Assembly (NCBI GenBank): GCA_041180805.1
Contig: JBEGQX010000365.1
Location: 1-64,000, forward strand
Length of the DNA: 64,000 nt
Direction: 5' to 3'
DNA from: JBEGQX01 sp041180805
Lineage (GTDB): Bacteria > Planctomycetota > Planctomycetia > Gemmatales > Gemmataceae
Position numbers and translations under genes: made by a program. Below, piece by piece: positions 8,748-18,720 of this stretch; positions within the stretch are counted from its first letter, which is position 1, and each line of letters opens with the position of its first letter. The notes under the pieces were generated by a model, which did not search any database, was not told the DNA's origin, and was given only the letters and a program-made list of their open reading frames with translations.

Positions 8748-9866
8748 TTATTGATTGATGCTATCTACTTCGCCACCTCGCGGAGTAATCGATGCACTCC
8801 AGGAGCGAATACTGACCGAAGTAGTTATCGATTTTACACTGCCATCCATCATACAAGCCTGAACACCACCAGAACTTAATGGATAGATGTTGTAATGTCT
8901 TTGCTGGCTTGGCACTAACAACCTTGTTGGCGGATGGAAGTATTCATTGGGGTCTGTGTTTCCAAACCTGCAATTGGCCCTTCCATATTGGCCGTAAACA
9001 TCGTCCGCGGTGGAATTAGGGTCGTTGCAAGTGGTGCCAAAGAAAGGCACCAGCGCATCGGTAATATCAGTAGTGGCCCAAACCTGGGCACCGTTATTAC
9101 CATTGGCATCGCCAGAAAGTGTGTAGTTGGCCCAAGAAAGAGTGCCTGCACCGGCAACCATGGGTTTCTCGATGACCCCCATGGTGTTGGAGGTTCCATC
9201 CGTGATATTGCTAATGGTTTCCACACCACCACCCACATTACTCCAGGCAACACGCCACCCCTGCCACTCACCGTTATAAGGCTGGCCAAAAACACGCACA
9301 TTCGGTGCATAGCTTGTAAGGGATTGTTTGTAGGGCACCCCGTTTGGATGGGTTGTCCATTGCCAGGACCAGTCCATTTCTTTGTAGGGGCTTTGGTCGG
9401 TAGGGGATTGCAACACCTTCAATTGGGTTGAACCCACCATCTTAGTAGCATCGTCGGTTCTGGCAGCCATAATGTTATATGCGCTAATAGATTTATGCAG
9501 CGCACCTTGTTCCAGATAGGGAAGCAGACAATAAAAAAAAGTGGTTTTGTCTCCACCGGCGGTTGCCTGGTTGAAGGGCAGATACGGACCACGATATTCC
9601 ACACAGGTGGTGCAATTCACTTGAAAGGAAGACCATTGGTTTACCAATACCGGGGGAAAAACCTTCATGGCATCGTGTGCGCCATGCATGGCCAAACCGA
9701 TCTGTTTCAAATTATTCTGACTTTGTGCACGCGCAGCAGCTTCCCGAACCTTCTGAACAGCAGGCAACAACAAGCCTATTAAAATTGCAATGATGGCTAT
9801 CACCACCAGCAGTTCAATTAGTGTAAAAGCAAATTTAGAAGCGTTTCTCTTGGGTTCTAACATCAT
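8748..9866 (-). CDS. DUF1559 protein with prepilin-type N-terminus
   Basis: A 372-aa protein. The N-terminus has the type IV prepilin/pseudopilin signature FTLIELLVV followed by a long hydrophobic helix ending at [12 protein letters not shown], so it is likely processed by a prepilin peptidase and membrane-anchored. The C-terminal signature [15 protein letters not shown] followed by PRGGEV is the DUF1559 end motif. Two related genes occur in this window (57008 and 62983). The middle is rich in Asn, Thr and aromatic residues. The biochemical role of the family is unknown. The downstream lipoprotein gene is likely cotranscribed. Confidence 0.9.
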   Translation of the reverse strand: MMLEPKRNASKFAFTLIELLVVIAIIAILIGLLLPAVQKVREAAARAQSQNNLKQIGLAMHGAHDAMKVFPPVLVNQWSSFQVNCTTCVEYRGPYLPFNQATAGGDKTTFFYCLLPYLEQGALHKSISAYNIMAARTDDATKMVGSTQLKVLQSPTDQSPYKEMDWSWQWTTHPNGVPYKQSLTSYAPNVRVFGQPYNGEWQGWRVAWSNVGGGVETISNITDGTSNTMGVIEKPMVAGAGTLSWANYTLSGDANGNNGAQVWATTDITDALVPFFGTTCNDPNSTADDVYGQYGRANCRFGNTDPNEYFHPPTRLLVPSQQRHYNIYPLSSGGVQACMMDGSVKSITTSVSIRSWSASITPRGGEVDSINQ

Positions 9867-9909
9867 GGCACCAAAGGTGAATAAGACAATCTTTCCAGCT
9901 CATATTTTT

Positions 9910-9938
9910 TTCATAACAGATTACATTGTGTTTGACAA
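9910..9938 (-). promoter_or_regulatory. Candidate sigma70-type promoter for the DUF1559/lipoprotein pair
   Basis: On the minus strand TTGTCA (9933-9938) is separated by 17 nt from TATGAA (9910-9915). It lies about 45 nt upstream of the DUF1559 start. The match is by eye only. Confidence 0.4.
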
Positions 9939-10014
9939 TTCATGCTGGAATCTCCTTATGCCTTTAAAGACACCTAAGGCGCTATAATCCAAAAGAACGA
10001 AATAAGCCGGGCTT

Positions 10015-11421
10015 TCAAGCCAGAATTGGCTGGATGATATCACCTTCCATGACAGCAACGGGGCGATTTAGCTTATCCATAAGATGGGAATCACGGGGCA
10101 AGCCCAGGCAGTGATACATGGTGGCTACCAAGTCCGCCGGCCGAGTTGGGTTTTCGGATGGGTAAGCAGCGTAACGGTCACTTTTGCCATAAACCGTTCC
10201 ACCTCGAATGCCACCACCGGCTAGGATCGAAGTAAAACAATTAGCCCAATGGTCACGACCATCCTTACCTGCGCCAGCACCACCCACCACAGATTGCCCC
10301 ACCCGGGGAGTTCTTCCCATTTCCCCGGTCCAAAGAATTAGAGTTTCATCTAACATGCCACGACTTTCCAAATCATCCAGTAAGGCGGAAAAGGCCTGAT
10401 CGGTAACCGGGCACAGCCTTTCCTTCAGATCCACAAAGTTGCGGTTATGGGTGTCCCAATAAACACTTACATTGGTAATGCCCTCATTGGGCCAAAATAC
10501 AGTCACAAGTGGCACACCAGCCTCCACAAGCCTTCTGGCTTGCAGCACGCTTTGACCATGGCGATTCATGCCATACTTTTCCCGAAGTTTCATGGGTTCC
10601 TGGGAAAGGTCAAACGCTTTTCTTGCCTTGGGCGAGGCTAAAAGATCATACGCCCTCTTAAATTGACCTCCCAACGCCTGTTGAATTTCCGATTCATGGA
10701 ACTTGCGCTGGGTTTGAAGATCTTTTTGCAAGGCTCTTCGGTCATCCAGCCTTCCAGAAGCAAGTTCCTGCCTAAGATCTAATTCCCCCACTTTGTATTC
10801 GGAACTTGAAGCATCAGAATCAATACGCATGGGGTTATATTTGGGGCCCAGCCAACCTGCGCCCTGGCCATGGGAAGACTCGACAAACCGGGGAGCCCCA
10901 TTGGGAACCACTGGCATCATGGATACATAGGGTGGTAACAAACCGTTCCCGCGGCCAAAGTACGATAGAACAGCACCGTAGTTTGGCCAATCCTCTGCAA
11001 TCGGAGCACTGCGATTGGGACGATCCCGCCCAGTAAGAAGAAAATGCGTTGCTGATGTGTGATCCACATCGGAATGGGTCATCGATCGAATGATTGCCAG
11101 CTTGTCAGTCCTGGTCGCAAGCCTTGGCAAATGTTCGCATATTTGCAAGCCAGGAACCTTGGTTGAAATAGGCTTGAATTCCCCACGGTACTCTACAGGG
11201 GATTCGGGTTTCATATCCCAAGTATCCTGATGTGCCGGGCCACCCCACATGAACAACACAATGCAGGCTTTTGCTCGTGGTTTTTTGGAAATAGCCGGGC
11301 TTTGTCTTGCAGCCAGAAAGCTTGGCAATCCAAGACCCAAAAAAGGCATCGCTCCGGCACAAAGAACCTGCCGGCGGCTAAAATCGGGATTCTCTAAATA
11401 ATTTGCTCTATGGAAAGCCAT
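10015..11421 (-). CDS. DUF1501 protein with Tat-like signal
   Basis: A 468-aa protein of the DUF1501 family, which has an alkaline-phosphatase/sulfatase-like fold. The N-terminus has FSRRQVLCAGAM followed by a hydrophobic stretch ending near LAARQ, a twin-arginine-type export signal. Family landmarks are MWGGPAHQDTWD, THSDVDHTSATHFLLTG, WDTHN, TGEMGRTPRV and GRDHW near the C-terminus. The family's activity is not established. It appears to be transcribed alone, with 148 nt to the DUF1559 gene downstream and a 200-nt intergenic region upstream. Confidence 0.9.
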   Translation of the reverse strand: MAFHRANYLENPDFSRRQVLCAGAMPFLGLGLPSFLAARQSPAISKKPRAKACIVLFMWGGPAHQDTWDMKPESPVEYRGEFKPISTKVPGLQICEHLPRLATRTDKLAIIRSMTHSDVDHTSATHFLLTGRDRPNRSAPIAEDWPNYGAVLSYFGRGNGLLPPYVSMMPVVPNGAPRFVESSHGQGAGWLGPKYNPMRIDSDASSSEYKVGELDLRQELASGRLDDRRALQKDLQTQRKFHESEIQQALGGQFKRAYDLLASPKARKAFDLSQEPMKLREKYGMNRHGQSVLQARRLVEAGVPLVTVFWPNEGITNVSVYWDTHNRNFVDLKERLCPVTDQAFSALLDDLESRGMLDETLILWTGEMGRTPRVGQSVVGGAGAGKDGRDHWANCFTSILAGGGIRGGTVYGKSDRYAAYPSENPTRPADLVATMYHCLGLPRDSHLMDKLNRPVAVMEGDIIQPILA

Positions 11422-11621
11422 GCCAGTTACCTTTTCTAGCTTGCCACCAAGTATATCATGGCAAGGAATCAGAATTAAGCACCCTCTTAAAAATAAGCTC
11501 TTTTCCCATCATTATGAACCTGACATTTTTTAAATGGTAAAAGATTTCCATCGCAAGCAATCGCAAAATCAGAATTACACCATTAGAGAATTCCCATCAC
11601 TCCTCAACACCGAGGCCCGCC

Positions 11622-12623
11622 ATGAAAATCATATTCAACTCTTTTGTTTCCAAAGGATTGCTGGCAATGGCAGTCGCAATGTTTAGCTTTCAAACAAGCT
11701 TCGGCTACTCAGATTCTAAGCTAACAGGTAAAAATACCCCAAACAAAGGACAGGAAGGCTCCCGCAAAATAAATCCTTCCAGGCAACCAAACGGTCCGGC
11801 TTCGGGAAACTCCGTTACCCCAAGGCCCGAAAAAACTATAAGCATTTCCAAACCCGCAGATCCTAAACCTGAAGCCATCAAAAAAGAAACCAATTCTCCC
11901 CAGCCTAAACAGCTTCCAAAAATAGAACCTTCAAAGCCAGAAACCGTTTTGGAAAACTCCAAGCCAAAACAACCACTTGTTAAACCGGAGATTCTAAAAC
12001 CGGATTCACCAAAAACCATTACCAATCCCGCCACACCAAGGCCAGCTCCACCTATTACAAAAGTGCCAGATACAAAACCAATGCCCAAGCAACTTCCCCA
12101 AAGACCACCGGAGTTAAAGTTACCTACACCTCCAAGGATCGAAACCCAGAAAAACTTTTATCCATCTACAACGAACAATCCAATAAAAGATATGGCAAGC
12201 AAGAATTCTATCGCCGGGTTCCCTGATAGGCCCCCAAACCGAATACCCCAGGATTTCTACAGGAATCCAAATTTCAGAAACCCAACCTGGAACCACCATT
12301 GGAATCCCTGGCTTGGAAACCACACTTGGAATGGAGGATTTCCGGTCAACCGCTATTATGGACCGTACTGGTGGCAAACGAACCGAAACTATTTCTGGGG
12401 CTGGAATTTCGGAAACCAGGGTTACATAAGCTGCTACGATCGCTACACAAACAGATGTGCCTATTATGTGGTGCCCTGCGATTCCATCGAGACCATCTAT
12501 GCTGACCCAAACGGGTTGGTTTCGCAAAGGTCACCAACCTGGAGCGATACCCCAAATGTGCTTCTGTATCTGCTGGGACTTGTGCAAGGAAACGCTTTCG
12601 CAGCCTTTTCCTTTCACCTTTAG
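11622..12623 (+). CDS. Secreted Pro/Lys-rich protein of unknown function
   Basis: A 333-aa protein with a signal peptide (KGLLAMAVAMFSFQTSFG). Residues about 35-190 are low complexity, dominated by Pro, Lys, Glu and Thr with short repeats of the KP-E/D-xxKP type, and are probably disordered. Residues about 215-290 switch to Asn, Trp and Tyr (for example NPTWNHHWNPWLGNHTWNGG), a composition seen in some planctomycete surface proteins. Four cysteines lie in the last 70 residues. A terminator follows. No family recognised; cell-wall or surface attachment is a guess. Confidence 0.7.
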   Translation: MKIIFNSFVSKGLLAMAVAMFSFQTSFGYSDSKLTGKNTPNKGQEGSRKINPSRQPNGPASGNSVTPRPEKTISISKPADPKPEAIKKETNSPQPKQLPKIEPSKPETVLENSKPKQPLVKPEILKPDSPKTITNPATPRPAPPITKVPDTKPMPKQLPQRPPELKLPTPPRIETQKNFYPSTTNNPIKDMASKNSIAGFPDRPPNRIPQDFYRNPNFRNPTWNHHWNPWLGNHTWNGGFPVNRYYGPYWWQTNRNYFWGWNFGNQGYISCYDRYTNRCAYYVVPCDSIETIYADPNGLVSQRSPTWSDTPNVLLYLLGLVQGNAFAAFSFHL

Positions 12624-12659
12624 TGTGCCTATTTACGATGAACTATTGCAAAAATAGCA

Positions 12660-12700
12660 AAGGCCCCGGATGCGGAGTGCACCCAGGGCCTTCTTTTTTT
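12660..12700 (+). terminator. Rho-independent terminator
   Basis: AAGGCCC (12660-12666) pairs with GGGCCTT (12686-12692), followed by a T tract at 12694-12700. It ends the plus-strand gene at 11622-12623. It also lies just past the stop of the convergent gene at 12709, though that side has a poorer T tract. Confidence 0.8.
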
Positions 12701-12708
12701 ATAATTCA

Positions 12709-14610
12709 TTATTTGAGGTTTTTCTTAATTTCATCCTCAACGTTGGAAACCTGGAGGTTTTTGCCTACCACTTTGCCATCTTTTCCAATCAGGAACACAT
12801 GGGGAAGAACCTGAATACCGTAATCGGTTGCAAGTTTACCTTCCAAGCCACCAGATTGGTAAAGATGTTGGGCAGTGATAGGGGATCGTTTCAGGAATGC
12901 GGTTGCTTCATCCTGGGTGTTGTCCAGATTTACGCAAACTAATTCCAACCCCTTGGCAGCATAAGTCTCTTGGATGAGCTTAAGCTTCGCAAAATCACCC
13001 ACGGTCTGGCCATTCCAACTTGCCCAGTAATAAACAATCACCATCTTGTCTCGGATACTGGTCAGGTCAAAGGTTTGTGAAGGGTTACCAAGCTGGGTTC
13101 CAACCAAGGATAGAGGCTGGCCCTCGCTTTCAAGCCTGCGGATGGAACCGGCGGCCTTGGCCGTTTGCGGTTTGCCTGCAAAGTTTTTCACAATCTGGTT
13201 GTACCAGTTTTTGGCTTCCACTTCTTTACCAAGAAATTCGCTTACCATACCCAATTGAAGCAGGGCATCAGGGGTATCTTCAGCTTTGGGATACGCTTGG
13301 ACAAATTGGGTTAGTTTTGCCACCCAATCGGATTGAATCTTGGAGAAATCTTCCCCAGGCTTGGAAATGCGAGCCGCATAATCAGCCTGAAGGCCCCTGA
13401 AAGCCACATAAGCCGTCAGATTGTTTCCTGGAAGCGCCTTTACCAGTTGCTCTTCCAGCGACGCAAGGCGCTTGGATGCCACCACATCGTTGGCAGTGGC
13501 ATTCTGGGCAGCGCTGCTAAGGCTATCCGCTAATTGGCGAACCCAAGGGTCACGGTCTTCGGCCTTTACCCGGGCAAGAATCTTTTCCAATTGATCTGCG
13601 CGTTTCAGGTGATGTTTCACCATTGCGGGGCTGGGGCCGGTGGAGGCTGTTGCATCAGCGGATGCATCCAGTGCGGTGAGTTCATCAACCAGTTTTTTCA
13701 ATTCAGGGTCTTTTTCGAGGTCAATCTTGTTGGAACCCGGACGAACAGAGCCCTCATCCTCGCTGATTGCGCCAGGAATGGGACCATCCGCAAGTTTCCA
13801 CGCACCGTTTACAAAGTACATTTCGCCGGTTTGCAGCCAGTCAGTTTTGCCTGCCACTTCATAAAGGATGGTTCCCTTGGAATGACGAAGGATATCTGTT
13901 TTTGCTCCGGTAAGATCCACAGGAAGGCACTGGGGAGTGCCCATTTCCACATGCAACCAGATAGCCTTATCAGTAAGGGCGGAAAGCTTGGTACAAGTGG
14001 ACTGAAACTTTGCAGGCGCGGCATTCACCTGTTCACGAATCTTACGGCCCAGATCTCCCTGAAGATCCAGGGCTTTAAGTTCGGCCTCAGAAACCATCAA
14101 GGCTTTCAGGCGATTATAATCCTTGGTGGCAACTGCCTTCAAAACTTCCTGGCTGGCTTCCTCGGGGCTGATCGTCTGCCAAGAATCAATTTTGGCATCT
14201 TCATTTTCATCGATGCCGATCCTGGAACCACCGGCATTCAGCCAGCGATAAATATCCGCCTTACCGTTGAAGTTAGAGTCGATTTCGCGATATACCTCGA
14301 CTCCATCTTTGTAATAGGACCAAACATCGATTCGGTTATCTTCGTTGGTATCAAAGAATCTCCGCAAGAGGTTTCCCTGGGCATCTTTAAGAACCCAGCC
14401 AGAACCCTTCTTGGCACCTTTGACCAATTCCACCTTAAGACTTGCCTCTTCTTCAGCAGTAGGCATAACAGCCTGGATACCATCCTGCTTTGGTTTAAAA
14501 GTAAGGATTTGGGAAGGTGTAGGTGCAGCGGCACCCCAGGCTGTGGCTGAAATACCCCAGAAAGCAACTCCACCAAAAATCCAACCAGTCAGATTTTTAC
14601 TGTTCCTCAT
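12709..14610 (-). CDS. Exported thioredoxin-fold protein lacking the CxxC motif, with EF-hand-like loops
   Basis: I chose the ATG at 14610, 27 codons inside the longest frame, because an AAGGAG sits upstream and a clean signal peptide follows (GWIFGGVAFWGISATAWGAA). The protein has 633 aa. Residues about 65-130 hold three Asp/Asn-rich loops, DTNEDNRID, DSNFNGKAD and DENEDAKID, resembling calcium-binding EF-hand loops. The middle is helical and TPR-like (about 300-500). The last about 140 residues form a TlpA/AhpC-type thioredoxin domain, but the active site reads WASWNGQT, so both redox cysteines are missing. It may act in binding or assembly rather than disulfide exchange. Confidence 0.75.
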   Translation of the reverse strand: MRNSKNLTGWIFGGVAFWGISATAWGAAAPTPSQILTFKPKQDGIQAVMPTAEEEASLKVELVKGAKKGSGWVLKDAQGNLLRRFFDTNEDNRIDVWSYYKDGVEVYREIDSNFNGKADIYRWLNAGGSRIGIDENEDAKIDSWQTISPEEASQEVLKAVATKDYNRLKALMVSEAELKALDLQGDLGRKIREQVNAAPAKFQSTCTKLSALTDKAIWLHVEMGTPQCLPVDLTGAKTDILRHSKGTILYEVAGKTDWLQTGEMYFVNGAWKLADGPIPGAISEDEGSVRPGSNKIDLEKDPELKKLVDELTALDASADATASTGPSPAMVKHHLKRADQLEKILARVKAEDRDPWVRQLADSLSSAAQNATANDVVASKRLASLEEQLVKALPGNNLTAYVAFRGLQADYAARISKPGEDFSKIQSDWVAKLTQFVQAYPKAEDTPDALLQLGMVSEFLGKEVEAKNWYNQIVKNFAGKPQTAKAAGSIRRLESEGQPLSLVGTQLGNPSQTFDLTSIRDKMVIVYYWASWNGQTVGDFAKLKLIQETYAAKGLELVCVNLDNTQDEATAFLKRSPITAQHLYQSGGLEGKLATDYGIQVLPHVFLIGKDGKVVGKNLQVSNVEDEIKKNLK

Positions 14611-14934
14611 CCCAATGTCTCCTTGGCAAACCAAAACAAATGATGGCCTTAGAAAATAGATCGGCAAATTGAGTGACAGAGTTAACCGCAAAATCCCAAA
14701 AGTCGGCTTAATCGTTAAGGGGTGTATTTCCGCTACAGCAAGAACTTATAATGTCAAGATTCAAAAAATGGGTAAAATTAAAAATTGAAACTATCTTGGT
14801 GGGTTGATCTTACCCCTTCTTGACCAACTTCATGAAAAAATTACAATTTTAATAAGAACTTCTGTGACAAGCATAGAATTGGTTAGGCCAAGGAAGGCTT
14901 CGGGTTACATAAGTTCTGGCAAGGAGTGCCAAAC
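14611..14934. other. Intergenic region between the thioredoxin-fold gene and the dnaG operon
   Basis: This divergent region of 324 nt is AT-rich. It holds the candidate promoter at 14820-14847 and the ribosome-binding site of the 50-aa ORF. I see no RNA gene or strong terminator in it. Confidence 0.6.
14820..14847 (+). promoter_or_regulatory. Candidate sigma70 promoter upstream of the 50-aa ORF, dnaG and rpoD
   Basis: TTGACC (14820-14825), a 16-nt spacer and TACAAT (14842-14847) lie about 90 nt before the 50-aa ORF. This would drive the ORF, dnaG and rpoD as one unit ending at the terminator at 18656. Assigned by eye. Confidence 0.5.
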
Positions 14935-15087
14935 ATGAGCTTAAGGTTTAATGGCAACGCTCAGGTTAGTTTTACCTGTGAATTTCATGGCTCTTATTGC
15001 AAGATCAATCATGCGGACGGAAAATCACTTGCTTGCATATTCACCGGGCCTGCTGAATTTTTCCCAAATTACCTTGAATTGAGCTAA
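14935..15087 (+). CDS. Small 50-aa protein upstream of dnaG
   Basis: An ATG preceded by AAGGAG at 7 nt spacing opens a 50-codon frame beginning MSLRFNGNAQVSF and ending in FFPNYLELS. It has three cysteines (positions 15, 22 and 34) and two histidines. There is no signal peptide or transmembrane segment. It ends 27 nt before the TTG of dnaG and lies downstream of the candidate promoter. The ribosome-binding site is among the best in the region, which is the main reason to call it. No family recognised; it could be a leader peptide or a genuine small protein. Confidence 0.5.
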   Translation: MSLRFNGNAQVSFTCEFHGSYCKINHADGKSLACIFTGPAEFFPNYLELS

Positions 15088-15114
15088 TTCCTGGAAACAG
15101 CCAGAGGATTTCGT

Positions 15115-16998
15115 TTGAAATCAGTTCAGCAAAAACCTGGAAAAGCATTGAAAAGGGCCCTACCCTTGGACAATGACAAGGTCAAATTGATCAAGGAAGC
15201 CAACGACATCGCAGATGTGGTTGGAAGCTATATATCACTTCGACCTGTTGGCCAGACATTCAAGGGTGTATGCCCTTTCCATGATGATCACCGGCCATCC
15301 TTTGATGTGGATCCCAAAAGGGCACGCTACAGGTGTTGGTCTTGTGGTAAATACGGCGATGTAATCAGTTTTGTGCAAGAGTACGAAAAAGTCGAATTTG
15401 CCGAAGCTTTGGAAATTTTGGCCCGACGGGCAGGTATAGATCTGGAAAATAGTAAAAATTTCCTTCAGAACCGCGCCCGCGGAGCAATGCTAGATGCAGT
15501 GCGCTGGGCAGCAGATCAATACCACCAGTGCTTGCAGGAATCCTCCCTGGCTGCCGATGCTAGAAGTTACCTTTCCAGCCGGGGATTAGAAGACGAGATT
15601 ATCAGACAGTTCGGATTGGGCTTTGCACCCGGCAAGGGTGACTGGCTTTTGGCCAGGGCACAAAACGACGGATTGGATTTGGAAATGCTGGAGCAAGTTG
15701 GGTTACTTGGGCGCAGGACGGATAAACCGGGTCTTTATGACCGGTTCCGCGACCGCGTGATGTTTCCCATCCGTAATGTTCTGGGCAACACAGTGGGTTT
15801 TGGCGGTAGAATCATGCCAAACTCCCCCATGATTGACCGTGCGCCCAAATATTACAACTCCGCAGATTCCACTCTCTTCAGCAAGAGTGAGCAGCTTTAT
15901 GGAATCGATCAGGCCAGAAACGCGATAGCCACGGCCGGTTATCTGGCGGTAATGGAAGGCTACACCGATGTTATGATGGCCCACCCGCTGGGAATCTGCC
16001 ATGTGGTGGCAACCATGGGCACCGCGATCAACGCCAGACATCTGCGTCACCTTCGAAGGTGGACTCAAAAAGTGGTGCTGGTTTTTGATTCAGATGCGGG
16101 TGGCGAACAGGGTGTGGACAGGGCACTTGAATTATTTGCAGCCAGTGACATGGATCTGGCGATAGCGACACTGCCCGAAGGTTTGGACCCCTGCGATCTT
16201 CTGCTGAAGGATGGCCCCGAGCCATTGCAGAAGGCACTGGACAACGCGGTAGATGCGCTGGAGTTTAAGCTTGGCAAAGTACTGGAGGCCCAAAATGCCC
16301 CTGGTGCATCATTGGAAGCCGGCAAAAAAGCGTTGGATTCCCTGCTGGCGGTGCTGGCACGGGTTCCGGTGGCAGACAGTCCCTCTGCCGCGCTGAAGGT
16401 TCAACTAATGCTGGCGCGCATTTCCAAGAAACTTGGCGTGCACGAACAGGTGCTTGGTAAAAGGTTGTGGGAACTAAAACCAAGAACCGAGCAGGTTCGA
16501 GAAACGGAACAACAAACGGAACAAAGGCAGGCAAAACCTGCACCCGAGGAAAAAGAACTGATGGAATTGCTGCTGGCCAACCCGGATTTGGTGGAACGGG
16601 CCAGGCATGAAATTCCCCTCGACCAATGGAATCACCCAGGGTTGAAGCAGGTTGCTGGTGTCCTGTATGCTTTACAGGATGAAGGCACCAAGCCCGAAGT
16701 GGATGTTGTGCGAAGCAGGCTGGCTGACAGCCCGATCGCATCACGATTGTTGGGTCTGGCTGACAATGGTCGGCGTAATGCAGACCCGTTCGACTGGTAT
16801 GGCAAGTTGTTGAAAAGATTCCAGGAAAAGGCATCGACCCCGGCAGTGCGAGTGATCAAGGACAAACTTCACTCTGCCGCCGATCATGCGACCGCCCTTG
16901 AACTTCTTCGAAACCTGCAATCCAAGTCGGTGGATTCTTCCTTGGGAGCGGTGCAAAACACCTCTCCAACCACACCTCATGGCGATGGAGGCATTTGA
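15115..16998 (+). CDS. dnaG: DNA primase
   Basis: A 627-aa primase that makes RNA primers at the replication fork. The N-terminal CHC2 zinc finger uses Cys53, His56, Cys74 and Cys77. The catalytic core has GFGGRIMP and the Toprim block MEGYTDVM, with DSDAGG further on. The C-terminal helicase-binding part is divergent. No suitable ATG exists near the N-terminus; the TTG at 15115, with AGAGG upstream, gives the right length and includes the helix before the zinc finger. The stop codon directly abuts the ATG of rpoD, so the two are cotranslated as in the macromolecular-synthesis operon; rpsU is not present here. Confidence 0.95.
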   Translation: MKSVQQKPGKALKRALPLDNDKVKLIKEANDIADVVGSYISLRPVGQTFKGVCPFHDDHRPSFDVDPKRARYRCWSCGKYGDVISFVQEYEKVEFAEALEILARRAGIDLENSKNFLQNRARGAMLDAVRWAADQYHQCLQESSLAADARSYLSSRGLEDEIIRQFGLGFAPGKGDWLLARAQNDGLDLEMLEQVGLLGRRTDKPGLYDRFRDRVMFPIRNVLGNTVGFGGRIMPNSPMIDRAPKYYNSADSTLFSKSEQLYGIDQARNAIATAGYLAVMEGYTDVMMAHPLGICHVVATMGTAINARHLRHLRRWTQKVVLVFDSDAGGEQGVDRALELFAASDMDLAIATLPEGLDPCDLLLKDGPEPLQKALDNAVDALEFKLGKVLEAQNAPGASLEAGKKALDSLLAVLARVPVADSPSAALKVQLMLARISKKLGVHEQVLGKRLWELKPRTEQVRETEQQTEQRQAKPAPEEKELMELLLANPDLVERARHEIPLDQWNHPGLKQVAGVLYALQDEGTKPEVDVVRSRLADSPIASRLLGLADNGRRNADPFDWYGKLLKRFQEKASTPAVRVIKDKLHSAADHATALELLRNLQSKSVDSSLGAVQNTSPTTPHGDGGI

Positions 16999-18648
16999 AT
17001 GGAAAAGATTGAAGACACCTTCAAGGCTCTTGTAGAAGCCGGCAAGGAAAAGGGATTTCTTACCTATTCTCAGGTAAACGAGCTTCTTCCGGAAGACGAG
17101 GCCAATCCCGAAAAGATCGACCAGCTCCTGCTTCTGTTGGAAGAACAGGGAATCGAGCTGATCGATGAATCCGAAGCCGAGGAGCGCGAGGGTGGTGCGG
17201 GCGATTCCACCGAGGAAGCAACCCCGGAACTTGATTTTACCTTTATTGAGGAAGAGGAAGGCAAGCGCATCGACGACCCCGTGCGCATGTACCTTACCCA
17301 GATGGGCGAGATTCCCCTTTTGAAGCGGGAACAGGAAATTGCTCTTGCCAAGAAAATTGAAATCACCCGCAAGCGATTCCGTCGCAAGGTGCTTGAATGC
17401 GATGGTGCCTTGAACCAGGTGGTGGACACACTGAAAAGGGTACACTCAGGCGAACTGCCATTCGACAGGACCGTCAAAGTATCACTGACAGAGAACCTGG
17501 AAAAAGACAAGATTCTCCAGCGAATGCCCCACAACCTGCGCACGCTGGAAAGATTGATGGAGCAAAACCAGGAAGACTTTGCCCGCATTATGGATGGCAG
17601 CCTGGATGAGGATACAAGAACATATCACCGCCGCAGCCTTAGAATACGTCGTCGCAAGGCGGTAACCCTGGTGGAAGAACTTAGCATCCGCACCCAGAAG
17701 ATTCATCCGCTGATGAAAAAGCTGGAGCAGATCTCGAGGCGGATGGAAGAACTTCAGGTTGAAATCGAACAATTACACCAAAACCGGGGCTTCAAGGAAG
17801 ACTTGCAATCCCTTGAAAAGGAACTGAACGACTACATGTTCAGCACCCTTGAGGAACCAACAGCACTTCGCAAGCGTGTGGTTTCAGTTGCCACCCGATT
17901 CATGGAATACGAACAGGCCAAGCGCGACCTTTCTGGTGGCAACCTGCGCCTTGTGGTAAGTATTGCCAAGAAGTACAGAAACCGCGGGCTTAGTTTCCTG
18001 GATCTGATCCAGGAGGGAAATACCGGCCTCATGCGGGCGGTTGACAAATACGAATACCGCCGTGGTTATAAATTCAGCACCTATGCCACATGGTGGATTC
18101 GTCAGGCAATCACCCGGGCCATTGCGGATCAGGCAAGAACCATCCGCATTCCCGTGCACATGATTGAAACCATGAGCAAGCTGCGCAATGTCTCGAAAAA
18201 ACTCCTGCAGGAAATCGGCAGAGAGCCCACGATTGAGGAAATTGCCAAGGCCGCTGCCATTAGTGTTGAAGAAACCCGAAGGGTGATGAAAATCAGCAAG
18301 CACCCAATCAGCCTCGACAGGCCTGTGGGTGAGAGTGAAGACAGCTACTTCGGCGATTTCATCGAGGATGATACCGTAGAATCACCTGTCAGTGCAGCAA
18401 CCCAGGAAATGCTGAAAGACAAGATCGACAATGTTTTGAAGACCCTGACCTACCGTGAAAGGGAAATCATCAAGCTTCGTTACGGGCTTGGCGATGGTTA
18501 TACCTACACCCTTGAGGAAGTTGGCAGGATTTTCAAGGTAACCCGTGAGCGTGTCCGCCAGATCGAGGCGAAGGCCGTTCGCAAGCTGCAGCACCCCGTT
18601 CGTTCGCGGCAGCTCGAGGGCTTTATCGATTTTGCAAAGCTTCGTTAA
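16999..18648 (+). CDS. rpoD: RNA polymerase primary sigma factor (sigma70/SigA)
   Basis: A 549-aa housekeeping sigma factor. After an acidic N-terminal segment comes region 1.2 ([17 protein letters not shown]), then a long helical non-conserved insert (about 140-290). Region 2 follows, with [21 protein letters not shown] and the -10 recognition stretch [16 protein letters not shown]. Region 3 and region 4 come last, with [17 protein letters not shown] for the -35 element. Its length and insert are typical of primary rather than alternative factors. It starts at the nucleotide after the dnaG stop and is followed by a strong terminator. Confidence 0.96.
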   Translation: MEKIEDTFKALVEAGKEKGFLTYSQVNELLPEDEANPEKIDQLLLLLEEQGIELIDESEAEEREGGAGDSTEEATPELDFTFIEEEEGKRIDDPVRMYLTQMGEIPLLKREQEIALAKKIEITRKRFRRKVLECDGALNQVVDTLKRVHSGELPFDRTVKVSLTENLEKDKILQRMPHNLRTLERLMEQNQEDFARIMDGSLDEDTRTYHRRSLRIRRRKAVTLVEELSIRTQKIHPLMKKLEQISRRMEELQVEIEQLHQNRGFKEDLQSLEKELNDYMFSTLEEPTALRKRVVSVATRFMEYEQAKRDLSGGNLRLVVSIAKKYRNRGLSFLDLIQEGNTGLMRAVDKYEYRRGYKFSTYATWWIRQAITRAIADQARTIRIPVHMIETMSKLRNVSKKLLQEIGREPTIEEIAKAAAISVEETRRVMKISKHPISLDRPVGESEDSYFGDFIEDDTVESPVSAATQEMLKDKIDNVLKTLTYREREIIKLRYGLGDGYTYTLEEVGRIFKVTRERVRQIEAKAVRKLQHPVRSRQLEGFIDFAKLR

Positions 18649-18655
18649 CCCATCA

Positions 18656-18681
18656 GGGCCCCGCAAGGGGCCCTTTTTTTT
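18656..18681 (+). terminator. Rho-independent terminator of the dnaG-rpoD unit
   Basis: GGGCCCC (18656-18662) and GGGGCCC (18667-18673) pair around a GCAA tetraloop and are followed by eight T residues. It lies 7 nt past the rpoD stop. Confidence 0.92.
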
Positions 18682-18720
18682 GGTTTGCCTTCTTCTCCCA
18701 AGCATCAGGACGATTGAATC

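Noticed and set aside
13534..14550. 338-aa frame on the plus strand
   Set aside because: It is antisense to the thioredoxin-fold gene, which has a signal peptide, a domain match and a ribosome site. The plus-strand translation shows no domain.
12709..14610. Ordinary TlpA-type thiol-disulfide oxidoreductase
   Set aside because: The domain matches, but both active-site cysteines are absent, so oxidoreductase was not called.
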